A stretch of DNA of 64,000 bases from Xylanibacillus composti (GTDB lineage: Bacteria > Bacillota > Bacilli > Paenibacillales > K13). Within the stretch, counting starts at the first letter, position 1; every line of letters begins with the position of its first letter. A program made the translations under genes and the position numbers. The stretch lies in assembly GCF_018403685.1 (NCBI RefSeq), contig NZ_BOVK01000007.1, forward strand, positions 36,618-100,617, in the 5' to 3' direction. Below the pieces are notes generated by a model that did not search any database, was not told the DNA's origin, and worked only from the letters and a program-made list of their open reading frames with translations. Below are positions 9,898 through 17,606 of the stretch, in pieces.

Positions 9898-10516
9898 CTT
9901 CTTCCCGCTCCTCTCTGAAATGCTCCACATATGCCTGGATCGCCGCATGAATATCGTTTTGCAGCGCCTGGGCCAGTTCATTGGCCGCCGAAGCCGCCGA
10001 TGCCCCTTCCTTGTACGGCATTTTTTTGGAGTAGTACGCGATGCGTCCATCAATTTGGCGCAGCATATCTTCCAGGATCGCCCGCTTGTTCTCTCCGGTC
10101 AAAGGAACGCCGGATTGTTCGCTCATCTGCTCCAGCATTGGCGGCACAGCGTCGCGGATATAGGCCGCCATCCGCTCGCGAACATTCGCATTCGTCTCTT
10201 CCTGTCCCTCGGACGAACCGACAGCCGCATCCTCCCCGCTTGTCTGCTGCAGAGCCCATTGGGCGATGTTGCCCGTTTCGTTCGGACTTATCCCGATCAC
10301 CAGCGTGCCGTCCAATGTATCTACCTTAAGCTGCTCGAAATTATACTCAATCTTTTCGACATGAGTGCCGGGCGCCTGCTGCTGATTCGCCAGCTGTTCC
10401 TTGATCGCGGCAAGCTCCGCCTCCATCCGGCGCAGCTGCTCATGCTGCAGGCAAAGCGTGTGATGCATCTGTTGAACGAGATGCAGCATGACCTGCAAAA
10501 TATTCGGTTCGTACAC
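9890..10516 (-). CDS. gerPC: spore germination protein GerPC
   Basis: The larger, hydrophilic gerP protein, 209 residues. An N-terminal coiled coil (LCLQHEQLRRMEAELAAIKE) is followed by the family core EKIEYNFEQLKVDTLDGTLV IGI and an acidic, helical C-terminus ending EEREEDD. A GTG start after GAGGCGAGG is preferred because the family begins a few residues before the coiled coil. It follows gerPB by 121 bases, a larger gap than in most gerP operons. It overlaps gerPD. Confidence 0.85.
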   Translation of the reverse strand: MYEPNILQVMLHLVQQMHHTLCLQHEQLRRMEAELAAIKEQLANQQQAPGTHVEKIEYNFEQLKVDTLDGTLVIGISPNETGNIAQWALQQTSGEDAAVGSSEGQEETNANVRERMAAYIRDAVPPMLEQMSEQSGVPLTGENKRAILEDMLRQIDGRIAYYSKKMPYKEGASAASAANELAQALQNDIHAAIQAYVEHFREEREEDD

Positions 10517-10637
10517 ATTGCCTCGCCTCTCCCTCCAGCGTTTACCTAGAATATATGGGGGGAGATGCAGATTCATGTCAGCGATAGGCACTTGGTTGGA
10601 AATTACAGTCGTTCCGCAGCATGCACGGATGGCAATC

Positions 10638-10850
10638 CTACCTTGTCTCTTGGGCAAACGGCACCAGGCTCGCTTCTTCTTCCGGCAGGCCTAGCAGCGG
10701 CGCTGCCTCTGTAAATCTTCCCGTATTGTATAAATTGGCCAAGGCTCTGATGGAACCCGCGCTGCCGATCTGTAAGATAGAGGAGTTGCTAATTCCCTCC
10801 ACACGCAGATGATGAATGGTGATGTTCTGGTGAATAACCACGTTACCCAA
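10638..10850 (-). CDS. gerPB: spore germination protein GerPB
   Basis: 70-residue gerP-operon protein. The segment VEGISNSSILQIGSAGSIRA and the following LANLYNTG are nearly diagnostic of GerPB. The best start is TTG with AAAGGGG seven bases upstream, giving MGNVVIHQNITIHHL; it lies inside the 3' end of gerPA (8-base overlap). No ATG fits. Confidence 0.88.
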   Translation of the reverse strand: MGNVVIHQNITIHHLRVEGISNSSILQIGSAGSIRALANLYNTGRFTEAAPLLGLPEEEASLVPFAQETR

Positions 10851-11073
10851 TGCCAGACCCCTTTCCCGCCGATGTATCAATCGCATCAGTGTCATTCGTC
10901 AACGTGTTGCTTAGTCCGTTGTTGGTAACCGGAAGATCGCCTGTAATAAATGAACCCGATCCTGCGAACGTTTTGGTCGTGCTGATCGGCGCCAAAACCA
11001 AAGCGTCGCCAAACTGGACCACAGAGCTGGAGCCGACGCTTACGAATTTGACATTTCCTACGATAGCCGGCAT
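10843..11073 (-). CDS. gerPA: spore germination protein GerPA/GerPF family, first gene of the operon
   Basis: 76-residue member of the GerPA/GerPF family, beginning MPAIVGNVKFVSVGSSSVVQ, then FGDALVLAPISTTKTFAGSG and ITGDLPVTNN. AGGAAGGGG precedes the ATG. As first gene of a gerPABCDE set it is called gerPA, although its N-terminus also resembles GerPF. A sigma-K-like promoter lies about 30 bases upstream. Confidence 0.88.
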   Translation of the reverse strand: MPAIVGNVKFVSVGSSSVVQFGDALVLAPISTTKTFAGSGSFITGDLPVTNNGLSNTLTNDTDAIDTSAGKGSGIG

Positions 11074-11106
11074 GGTCGCCCCTTCCTTTCCGCTTCCCTC
11101 TACCTC

Positions 11107-11133
11107 CAGTATATGAAGCGCCCAGCCACTTGT
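11107..11133 (-). promoter_or_regulatory. candidate sigma-K promoter of gerPABCDE
   Basis: On the minus strand AC (11133-11132), 16 bases, then CATATACTG, against the sigma-K pattern AC-N16/17-CATANNNTA (one mismatch in the last base). It would start transcription about 27 bases before the gerPA ATG. In B. subtilis gerP is sigma-K dependent. Confidence 0.5.
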
Positions 11134-11252
11134 TCCGCGAATATCACGGCGTTGCTGTATCCAAGCCCTTTTTTTATGCAATCATGGGGTCCGTTCACTG
11201 CGAAGCATCCTCTGCCATGCACAGGCAGATCAAGCCAAGATCGCCCGGTGGA

Positions 11253-11279
11253 ACCCTTCCGATGCAGACACATACAGTA
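11253..11279 (+). promoter_or_regulatory. candidate sigma-K promoter of the Hsp20-like gene
   Basis: AC (11253-11254), exactly 16 bases, then CATACAGTA, a full match to AC-N16-CATANNNTA. Predicted start is about 25 bases before the ATG at 11312. Together with the divergent gerP promoter it makes a bidirectional mother-cell control region. Confidence 0.6.
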
Positions 11280-11311
11280 ATGAAGAAGCGGTTGAAAGGA
11301 CGTGAACAGCG

Positions 11312-11794
11312 ATGCCCAAAAAAACCAAGCAGCCATTCGACTGGCGAGCATTCGAGTCGGCGATGCTTCAGCAATTTCCGGTCTTGCCCAAGGACTTCCC
11401 CGCATGGAATCGGGTCCAGCATCCGTCTTGGATCAGCGATTTGATGCAGAAGGTGCTTGCAGAAGGCCTGCCTGCGATGGCTTCGGGCAGCATGCCAGCC
11501 GGCTTCGCGCCTCGCGCCAAAGAGAATCAGAGCTTCCGCATATTCGAAACACATCGGAGCATCATACTCCGCCTGCACGCGCCGCCTGATATCACGAGCG
11601 ACCAAATTCGCGTTGCCGTTAACCCTCATCAAGTCAAGGTGCGATTCGCCGGAGAGAAGCGTCAGGTCATCCCGCTGCCCAAGCCCGTTCAATCAGGCAA
11701 GGCCTCTGCCCTGCTGCGGGATGGAATATTGGAGCTTCGCCTGCCAAAATCAAGGGCGGCCGCCCAGTATGAGCCCATTCGCGTGCGGGAATAG
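11312..11794 (+). CDS. Hsp20/alpha-crystallin-like protein, probable spore-layer protein
   Basis: 160 residues. The C-terminal 90 residues look like a small heat-shock alpha-crystallin domain (IFETHRSIILRLHAPPDI, QIRVAVNPHQVKVRF, LLRDGILELRLPK). The N-terminus is a distinctive FDWRAFESAMLQQFPVLP segment with several Trp. A paralogue at 56171-56611 shares this layout. GAAAGGACG precedes the ATG. It is divergent from gerPA and has a perfect sigma-K-type promoter, which suggests a coat protein comparable in fold to B. subtilis CotM/CotP rather than a heat-shock chaperone. Function is inferred. Confidence 0.8.
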   Translation: MPKKTKQPFDWRAFESAMLQQFPVLPKDFPAWNRVQHPSWISDLMQKVLAEGLPAMASGSMPAGFAPRAKENQSFRIFETHRSIILRLHAPPDITSDQIRVAVNPHQVKVRFAGEKRQVIPLPKPVQSGKASALLRDGILELRLPKSRAAAQYEPIRVRE

Positions 11795-11866
11795 CAGCTT
11801 GGCGAGGCAACCCTCGCCGAATCGTGCAGGCACAGGCTATGACGGATGCCTGCATCGCAGCAAGCG

Positions 11867-12595
11867 CTAGCCGTTCCAATATGGAACAGCTGATACGAGG
11901 ACTATGGCGATCAGTAATGAAGGCAGCAGGTTGGCGACATTGATTTTTTTGATCTCCAGAATGTTCAGTCCGATCCCGACAATCAGCACGCCGCCGACAG
12001 CCGTCACCTCTGCAATCAGCCCCAGCATTTGCGTCTCGCTCACGAACAAGTAGATAAAGCTCGCTGCCAGCGCAATGCTGCCCTGATAGAGAAAGACCGG
12101 GATCGATGAGAAGATGACACCTATGCCCAAGGTGGAAGCGAAGATGACAGCAGATACGCCATCCAGCATCGATTTCGTATAGAGAATCGTATGGTCCTGC
12201 CGCAGCCCGCCATCCAGCGCGCCCAGGATAGCCATTGCGCCAATGCAGTAGACGAGCGTTGCCGTGACAAAGCCCTCGGCGATGCTGCCCTTGCCTTCAC
12301 CCGTTTTTGTCCTAGTGAAGCGCTGCACCGTTTGTTCCAACCAGGCGCCGAGCCGATGCAGCCTGTCCTCCAGCTTCATCCACTCGCCCATGAGACCGCC
12401 TAGCACAAGACTGGCAATCACGATCAGGATGTTGGCTGTCTCCAGCGCCATCGTCACTCCAAGAACCATTAACGCCAATCCCAATCCCTGGATAACTGTC
12501 CGGCGAACGCCCTCGGACACGCGCGGCAGCAAGCTCCCGAGCAGCCCCCCCAGTATAATTGCCGCAGTATTGACAATCGTTCCCCACAATGCCAT
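11867..12595 (-). CDS. DUF554 family membrane protein
   Basis: 243 residues from an ATG preceded by GAGGAAAGAAG. About six to seven hydrophobic helices; conserved N-terminus MALWGTIVNTAAIILGGLLG, the motif GEWMKLEDRLHRLG, and ATLVYCIGAMAILGALDGGL with the following DHTILYTKSMLDG. This is the YqgA/YdfK family, integral in the cytoplasmic membrane, with no established function. A strong terminator separates it from the upstream metal-transport operon, so it is probably transcribed alone. Confidence 0.9.
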   Translation of the reverse strand: MALWGTIVNTAAIILGGLLGSLLPRVSEGVRRTVIQGLGLALMVLGVTMALETANILIVIASLVLGGLMGEWMKLEDRLHRLGAWLEQTVQRFTRTKTGEGKGSIAEGFVTATLVYCIGAMAILGALDGGLRQDHTILYTKSMLDGVSAVIFASTLGIGVIFSSIPVFLYQGSIALAASFIYLFVSETQMLGLIAEVTAVGGVLIVGIGLNILEIKKINVANLLPSLLIAIVLVSAVPYWNG

Positions 12596-12656
12596 CTTCT
12601 CTTCTTTCCTCTCTATGTATCTAGGTAATGCGTCCATTTTCTTGTTCCAACATGGC

Positions 12657-12680
12657 GAAAAGCGCCGAACGGCGCTTTTC
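12657..12680. terminator. Rho-independent terminator after the MFS gene
   Basis: Perfect inverted repeat GAAAAGCGCCG, 2 bases, CGGCGCTTTTC, with T-runs on both strands. It closes the metal-transport operon 60 bases past the MFS stop codon. Confidence 0.85.
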
Positions 12681-12739
12681 ATCTTCATCCAGTATAAAGG
12701 TTTCGTCATCGGAAGGGAATATGGGGAGCTTCCTCCACC

Positions 12740-13921
12740 CTATACAGCGGCAACATCCGCCTTCTTCCGGTATACAGCGGCCAGGGCGGCCATCGCCAAG
12801 GCCAGAACCGCGCAGACTGTGTACATGCCCGTATAGGACAAGCGGTCTGCTATCGGTCCCATCGCCACCCCTCCGAGCGAAATGCCAAGGTCCGCCGAGG
12901 CGATGAACAGGCCAATCAGGACATTGCGCGAGGAAGCCGGCAGCACGAACGTCAAAAATGTCATAAGGGTCGGATACAGCAGCGCCTGCGCAATGCCCAT
13001 CAAGACAGCCGAGGCGTACAGAACGAGCGGGCCGGCCGTGGCGGACAAGGACAGCAGCAGCGCAGCGCAGGAGGACAGCAGCATAATGCCGGTCACAAAG
13101 CGCGGGTGCCACTTCCCGTCGGAGGGCACCCGCTTGCGCAGCAGAAAGCGCGCAAGCACGATCATTCCCGCCTGAATCATGAGATAAACGCCCGCATTGC
13201 CGTACGGCACCTGGCTCGCATAAAGCGGGATGAACACCGTCACGGAGCCGAATACGACAGAGGCGGCGAGCATCAGCGCGCTGCAAACGGCAAGCGACGG
13301 TTGGCCAACCATCCGCACCCAGGCGGTCTTCTGCGCCTCCTTCGGCTGCTGCTCCCCGGTCGCGGGCTGCATCGACATGCTGTAGCCGAACAGTCCGGTC
13401 GTTACGGCAATGGCCACCATCGCAACGGTAAAAGCGTTCATGCCGCCCCATTCCCAGATGCCGAACGCAATCAAGGGACCGGCAATCGAAGGCATGTAGG
13501 TGAAGAGCGAATAAAGCGAGACGCCCTGGGAGCGCTCCTCCTCGGAAAGCGAGTCGATGATTCCAATCTGCAAGGCCATGGAGAAAAAAGCAGTCGAGAC
13601 ACCCTGCATGAAGCGCGCAACAAAAAAGCCTTCCAACCCGGATACTGTATAGAGCACCAGCGCTGTCCCATTGACCAGCAGCAGCACCCGAAGCACCTTG
13701 TCCGGGCCGTACTTTTGGACGAGATGCCCCGCCCAAGGACGAAAAAACATGCAGGTGAGCATGTAGGTGCCCATAATCATGCCAATCATCGTGTTGTTGG
13801 CTCCCATCGATTCGCTGCGGATGGGCACGATGACCGCCAGGATCGAGTTCGCGCTGAAGAAGAGGAAGGCAAGGGCGTATAGGCGCAAAATTGGCCACGA
13901 AGTGGCTCGGTGAGTACGCAA
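12740..13921 (-). CDS. MFS transporter, candidate metallophore exporter (CntE-like position)
   Basis: 393 residues with 12 predicted membrane helices and MFS loop motifs (FFRPWAGHLVQKYGPDKVLR, then RFMQGVSTAFFS). The TTG start follows GGGGG at ten bases. It lies last in a same-strand run with genes for a binding lipoprotein, two permeases and a fused double ATPase, the order found in the staphylopine locus cntA-B-C-D-F-E, where the MFS protein CntE exports the metallophore. Export of a metal-chelating product is therefore inferred from context; sequence alone only shows a drug-efflux-like MFS. A 238-bp gap separates it from the ATPase gene. Confidence 0.82.
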   Translation of the reverse strand: MRTHRATSWPILRLYALAFLFFSANSILAVIVPIRSESMGANNTMIGMIMGTYMLTCMFFRPWAGHLVQKYGPDKVLRVLLLVNGTALVLYTVSGLEGFFVARFMQGVSTAFFSMALQIGIIDSLSEEERSQGVSLYSLFTYMPSIAGPLIAFGIWEWGGMNAFTVAMVAIAVTTGLFGYSMSMQPATGEQQPKEAQKTAWVRMVGQPSLAVCSALMLAASVVFGSVTVFIPLYASQVPYGNAGVYLMIQAGMIVLARFLLRKRVPSDGKWHPRFVTGIMLLSSCAALLLSLSATAGPLVLYASAVLMGIAQALLYPTLMTFLTFVLPASSRNVLIGLFIASADLGISLGGVAMGPIADRLSYTGMYTVCAVLALAMAALAAVYRKKADVAAV

Positions 13922-14159
13922 CGGCGAACAACCCCCGGTCTATGATCAAATCGTCAAAAAATATGGGAAGCCTTGAAACGAAGGACGAACATACGCTCCA
14001 GACGGCCAAGCCTGCTGTTCAATCGATGTAGAGCAATGCGAGCGGCTGATGCCGTTGTCCGGCCACACTTCGGCATTGATTTGCAAGGCGGTGACTGGCA
14101 CCTCCAGGCTATCGAACAAATCCGTCCGGGAATTGGTATTTTCGAACGGTAACGGCTAT

Positions 14160-15779
14160 TCACTCCAAGGCTGCAGCTGGCAGCCCATCCTTCCAATCGC
14201 CTGCACACGCCAGCAGCAATTGAGTGTGCGGCTGGCTGCTCTCGTGCAGCCGGGCGCTGGCCTGCTTGCCTTCTGCGAACGTTCCGCCATGCATGACAGC
14301 GATGTGATGGCAGAAGGAACGCAGCATACGGACATCATGGGAAATCATGAGGATGGAGAAGCCATGCTGTTTGTGCAGCCGTTTCAACAATGTCAATATC
14401 TGGGCCTGAATGCGCATATCCAGCGCAGACACCGCCTCGTCGCAGATCAGCGCGTCCGGCTTTAACACCAAGGCTCTGGCAATCGCTATGCGCTGGCATT
14501 GGCCTGTGCTCAGCCGGGGCGGCTTCCGATGCTGGAGCTCGCCTTCCAGTCCCACTTCCTTCAGGTAAAAAGCCGCAAGCATCTCGCGCTCCTGCCTGTT
14601 CCCGAGCCGCATGTACCGAAGCGGCTCCTGCACAAGCTCAAGCGCGGTCCGGCCCGGATGAAGACTCGCTCTCGCATCCTGGAAAACCATCTGCACCTGC
14701 CTGCACACTGCCCGCCTCGCTCTGCCCCGCAAATGGGTAATGTCCGCGCCGTTCAGCAGGATGCTCCCGTCGCTAACGGCCGCAAGCCCTGTGATACACC
14801 GGGCAAGCGTTGATTTGCCGCAGCCGCTTTGACCCAGAATGCCGAGAATTTCATTCCGCTCCAGCGTCAAATGAACGTCGCGCAGCACAGGCCTGCCGGC
14901 TTGGAACGACTTGTGCAGGTGGCGCACCTCCAGCAAGGGAGCGGCAGCTTGCCGCCGGCGGTTTGCTTTAGCGGGGGCGGCAATTTGCTTGCGGGTCGCC
15001 AGCAGCTGGCCGGTGAAGGCGGCTTGCGGCTGGGCCAGAACGGTGCGCGCCTCGCCCTCCTCCACCAACTCGCCCTTGTGCAGCACGATAATCCTGTCGC
15101 TGATTGCTCCAGCCACCTCCAAATCGTGGGTGATCATCAGCACGGCCAGGCCAAATTCCTCCTGCGCATGCTTCAGCAATGCCAGCACCTCCCGCTGGCT
15201 CACTGTATCGAGCGCCGAAGTCGGCTCATCCGCGATCAGCACCTTCGGCTCGAGGCAGAGCGCGAGCGCCAGGCATACGCGCTGGCACATGCCCCCGCTC
15301 AGTTGGAACGGGTAGCTGGCGAGAACGGCTGCCGGATCAGCGAAACCAAGCTTGCCAAGCAAGCGGCTGCTGATTGTCGCGACTTCGTGCGCCGGGGCTC
15401 TGCGATGGTGGAGCAGCGCCTCCCGGAAATGCTGCCGGATCGTCATGACCGGGTTCAACGCTTGCCGGGCGTCCTGAAAGAGCAGGGCCACCTCCGTTCC
15501 GCGAATCCGCTCCCACGGGATGCTGCCCGCGGACAGGTTTGCTATCACGTCGCCTCCGACAGCCAGTGTGCCGCCGGCAACGTGCGCCGAGGGGGGAAGC
15601 AGGCCGGTCACGGCCTTGGCCATCGTCGATTTGCCGGAACCGCTCTCCCCCAGCACCGTCACGATTTCACCCTTGCGGAGAGCCAGACTGAAGTTGCGCA
15701 AGACGGGAACGGATTGCCCCTGATGCCGATAGCTTACTTGCAGCCGTTGAATCTCGAAGACGGTCTCCCTTGATTTCAC
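14160..15779 (-). CDS. fused double ATPase of a peptide/nickel/metallophore ABC importer
   Basis: One 539-residue protein containing two complete nucleotide-binding domains. Domain 1: Walker A GESGSGKST (about 45), signature LSGGMCQRV, Walker B VLIADEPTSALD. Domain 2: Walker A GQSGCGKST (about 315), signature LSTGQCQRIAIARAL, LICDEAVSALD. The usual Opp/Dpp/Nik/Cnt systems encode these as separate D and F subunits, so this is a natural D-F fusion. GTG start after GGGAGG. It energises the two permeases encoded just upstream. Confidence 0.92.
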   Translation of the reverse strand: MKSRETVFEIQRLQVSYRHQGQSVPVLRNFSLALRKGEIVTVLGESGSGKSTMAKAVTGLLPPSAHVAGGTLAVGGDVIANLSAGSIPWERIRGTEVALLFQDARQALNPVMTIRQHFREALLHHRRAPAHEVATISSRLLGKLGFADPAAVLASYPFQLSGGMCQRVCLALALCLEPKVLIADEPTSALDTVSQREVLALLKHAQEEFGLAVLMITHDLEVAGAISDRIIVLHKGELVEEGEARTVLAQPQAAFTGQLLATRKQIAAPAKANRRRQAAAPLLEVRHLHKSFQAGRPVLRDVHLTLERNEILGILGQSGCGKSTLARCITGLAAVSDGSILLNGADITHLRGRARRAVCRQVQMVFQDARASLHPGRTALELVQEPLRYMRLGNRQEREMLAAFYLKEVGLEGELQHRKPPRLSTGQCQRIAIARALVLKPDALICDEAVSALDMRIQAQILTLLKRLHKQHGFSILMISHDVRMLRSFCHHIAVMHGGTFAEGKQASARLHESSQPHTQLLLACAGDWKDGLPAAALE

Positions 15780-15794
15780 GAGTTGTAGCCTCCC

Positions 15795-16622
15795 TTATAA
15801 TCCTGGCTTTTCATACGGATCAAGCCGATCACGCAGCCCCTCCCCGATCAGGTTGAAGGCCAATACGGTGAGCATGATAAACAGGCCTGGCCCTAACAAT
15901 ATGTGCGGCGCCTGCATGAAGTGATCGCGCCCGTCTGCCAGCATGCTGCCCCATTCCGGGGCCGGGGGCTGCGCCCCGAGTCCAAGAAAGGACAGCGCCG
16001 CTATGGACAGCATCAGGCTCCCGAGCTCAAATGTAGCCAGAATCAATACGGGACTCAACGCTTTGGGCAGCAGCTCGCGGAGCATCAGCGTGCCGTTTGC
16101 GGCGCCTAACACCTTGGCTGCCGCGAAAGAGGTTTCATGCATGGCTTGCAGCACGACGCTGCGGGTGAGGCGCGCGAACGAAACCCAGCTCACCGAGATG
16201 ACGGCAAGCAGAAGATGGAACAGGCTCGTGCCGAACAACGCCGCGACCACCATCGCCAGCACCATAAAGGGAAAGGCGAGCAGCACATCCATGACTCGCA
16301 GCAGCAGGCGATCCAGCCATGAGCCTTGGAACATGCCGGCAGCCAAGCCTGCCGCGAGACCGATAGCCAGCGCCGCGCTTAAAGCCGCCACCGTGGTGAG
16401 CACGGTCGTTCTGCCGCCGTGAAGCGTGCGCGCCAGTATATCCCGGCCGAAGCGGTCTGTGCCCAGCGGATGCTGGAAGCTCGGCTTTTCCAGCCGCTCG
16501 GCCGCGTGCTGCTGCACGGGGTCGTAGGGCGAAAGCCAATCGGCTCCCCCGATCAGCACAGCCAGCAGGCCAAGAAGAACCAAGCCGGACACCAGACTCA
16601 CAGATACGTTCGATTTATGCAT
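15795..16622 (-). CDS. ABC importer permease, DppC/NikC/CntC type
   Basis: 275 residues, about six membrane helices, with the N-terminal LSPYDPVQQHAAERL and HPLGTDRFGRDILARTLHGG stretch that marks DppC/OppC subunits, and the EAA loop AKVLGAANGTLMLRELLP. The preferred ATG lies inside the end of the preceding permease gene, preceded by GGGAG; an upstream extension of the same frame is a shadow. It forms the membrane channel with the DppB-type partner. Confidence 0.92.
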   Translation of the reverse strand: MHKSNVSVSLVSGLVLLGLLAVLIGGADWLSPYDPVQQHAAERLEKPSFQHPLGTDRFGRDILARTLHGGRTTVLTTVAALSAALAIGLAAGLAAGMFQGSWLDRLLLRVMDVLLAFPFMVLAMVVAALFGTSLFHLLLAVISVSWVSFARLTRSVVLQAMHETSFAAAKVLGAANGTLMLRELLPKALSPVLILATFELGSLMLSIAALSFLGLGAQPPAPEWGSMLADGRDHFMQAPHILLGPGLFIMLTVLAFNLIGEGLRDRLDPYEKPGL

Positions 16623-17595
16623 GTTCTTCCACTCCCGCTGCTGCCCGCTTGCGCTTGTGATGGAGGCGCGGATCGAGATACGCGTAAAGCACATCCACGC
16701 AAAGGTGCAGCACAATGACGAAGGCTACCATGATGAAGGCATACCCCTGTATGACCGGATAATCCTTGCGCAGGATGCTGTCGAGCGCGTACTTGCCTAT
16801 ACCCGGCCAGGAAAACAGGCTTTCGATGACAACGGCGCCGCCGAGAAAGGCGGCAAACGAGAGGGCGACGACCGTCACAAGCGGCAGCAGCGCATTGCGG
16901 CAAGCATGAGCGACTACCTTCCTGCGGCTTAATCCTCTAGACAAGGCCGCCAGCACGTACGTTTGGCCGAGCTCCGCAAGCATATTCGCTCTAACCATGC
17001 GCGCGAACTGCGGCATGCTGGCGAGCCCCATTGTCAGCGCTGGCAGCCAGAGCCGGTTCCAAGTCGCCTCGCTGCTGATTTCGTATGCGCCAAGCGATAC
17101 GGCGAACAGCAGCAGCAGGAACAAGCCCGTAACGAAGGCTGGCGTTGATGCCAACGCTACGCAGGCAAACCGGATCAGATTGTCGCTGGCTGCCCCCGCC
17201 TTCAGGGCAGATACCGCCCCAAGCGCGATGCCGAGCGTCACCTGGATGAACAAGGCAGCCAGCGACAATTGCAGCGTAGCCGGAAGCCGTTCAGCCAGTT
17301 CTTCGCTTACTTGTCTCCCCGTGTACAAGGAAGTGCCCAGATCCAGCTGCAGCAGCCGTCCCAGCCACCCGGCATACTGCATGAATACGGGCCGATCCAG
17401 CCCCCATTGCGCCCGCAGCTCCTCGGCTTTCCGCTCGTAGGCCTGCGACTGGCTCCCGGCTACCTCGGCAGGCTGGCCGAGCAGCAGCACGGCCGGATCC
17501 CCCGGCGCAAGACGGATCAGAATGAACAGCACCAGCGTCGCGCAGAACAGAGTCAGCGCAGCGTCCGACAGCTTGCGGAGAAGTACGGCTGGCAT
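16615..17595 (-). CDS. ABC importer permease, DppB/NikB/CntB type
   Basis: 326 residues with about six membrane helices. The N-terminal RLAPGDPAVLLLG and the QYAGWLGRLLQLDLGTSLYT segment are typical of OppB/DppB subunits, and the EAA loop is YVLAALSRGLSRRKVV. AGGAGAG precedes the ATG. It overlaps the next permease gene by 8 bases and starts 11 bases after the lipoprotein gene. Confidence 0.92.
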   Translation of the reverse strand: MPAVLLRKLSDAALTLFCATLVLFILIRLAPGDPAVLLLGQPAEVAGSQSQAYERKAEELRAQWGLDRPVFMQYAGWLGRLLQLDLGTSLYTGRQVSEELAERLPATLQLSLAALFIQVTLGIALGAVSALKAGAASDNLIRFACVALASTPAFVTGLFLLLLFAVSLGAYEISSEATWNRLWLPALTMGLASMPQFARMVRANMLAELGQTYVLAALSRGLSRRKVVAHACRNALLPLVTVVALSFAAFLGGAVVIESLFSWPGIGKYALDSILRKDYPVIQGYAFIMVAFVIVLHLCVDVLYAYLDPRLHHKRKRAAAGVEEHA

Positions 17596-17606
17596 CTAGC
17601 TCTCTC

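Noticed and set aside
10517..10657. N-terminal extension of gerPC upstream of the GTG
   Set aside because: The extension overlaps gerPB, is Arg-rich and does not resemble GerPC; the GTG with its ribosome binding site fits the family start.
12621..14009. 462-codon minus-strand frame over the MFS gene
   Set aside because: It is an antisense-like frame shadow of the MFS gene (Cys/Arg/His-rich, no membrane pattern); the true frame is the 393-residue transporter.
13946..14159. Treating the open stretch after the double ATPase as an annotated gene
   Set aside because: It lacks an ATG and a ribosome binding site and matches no family I know, so it is kept only as an observation.
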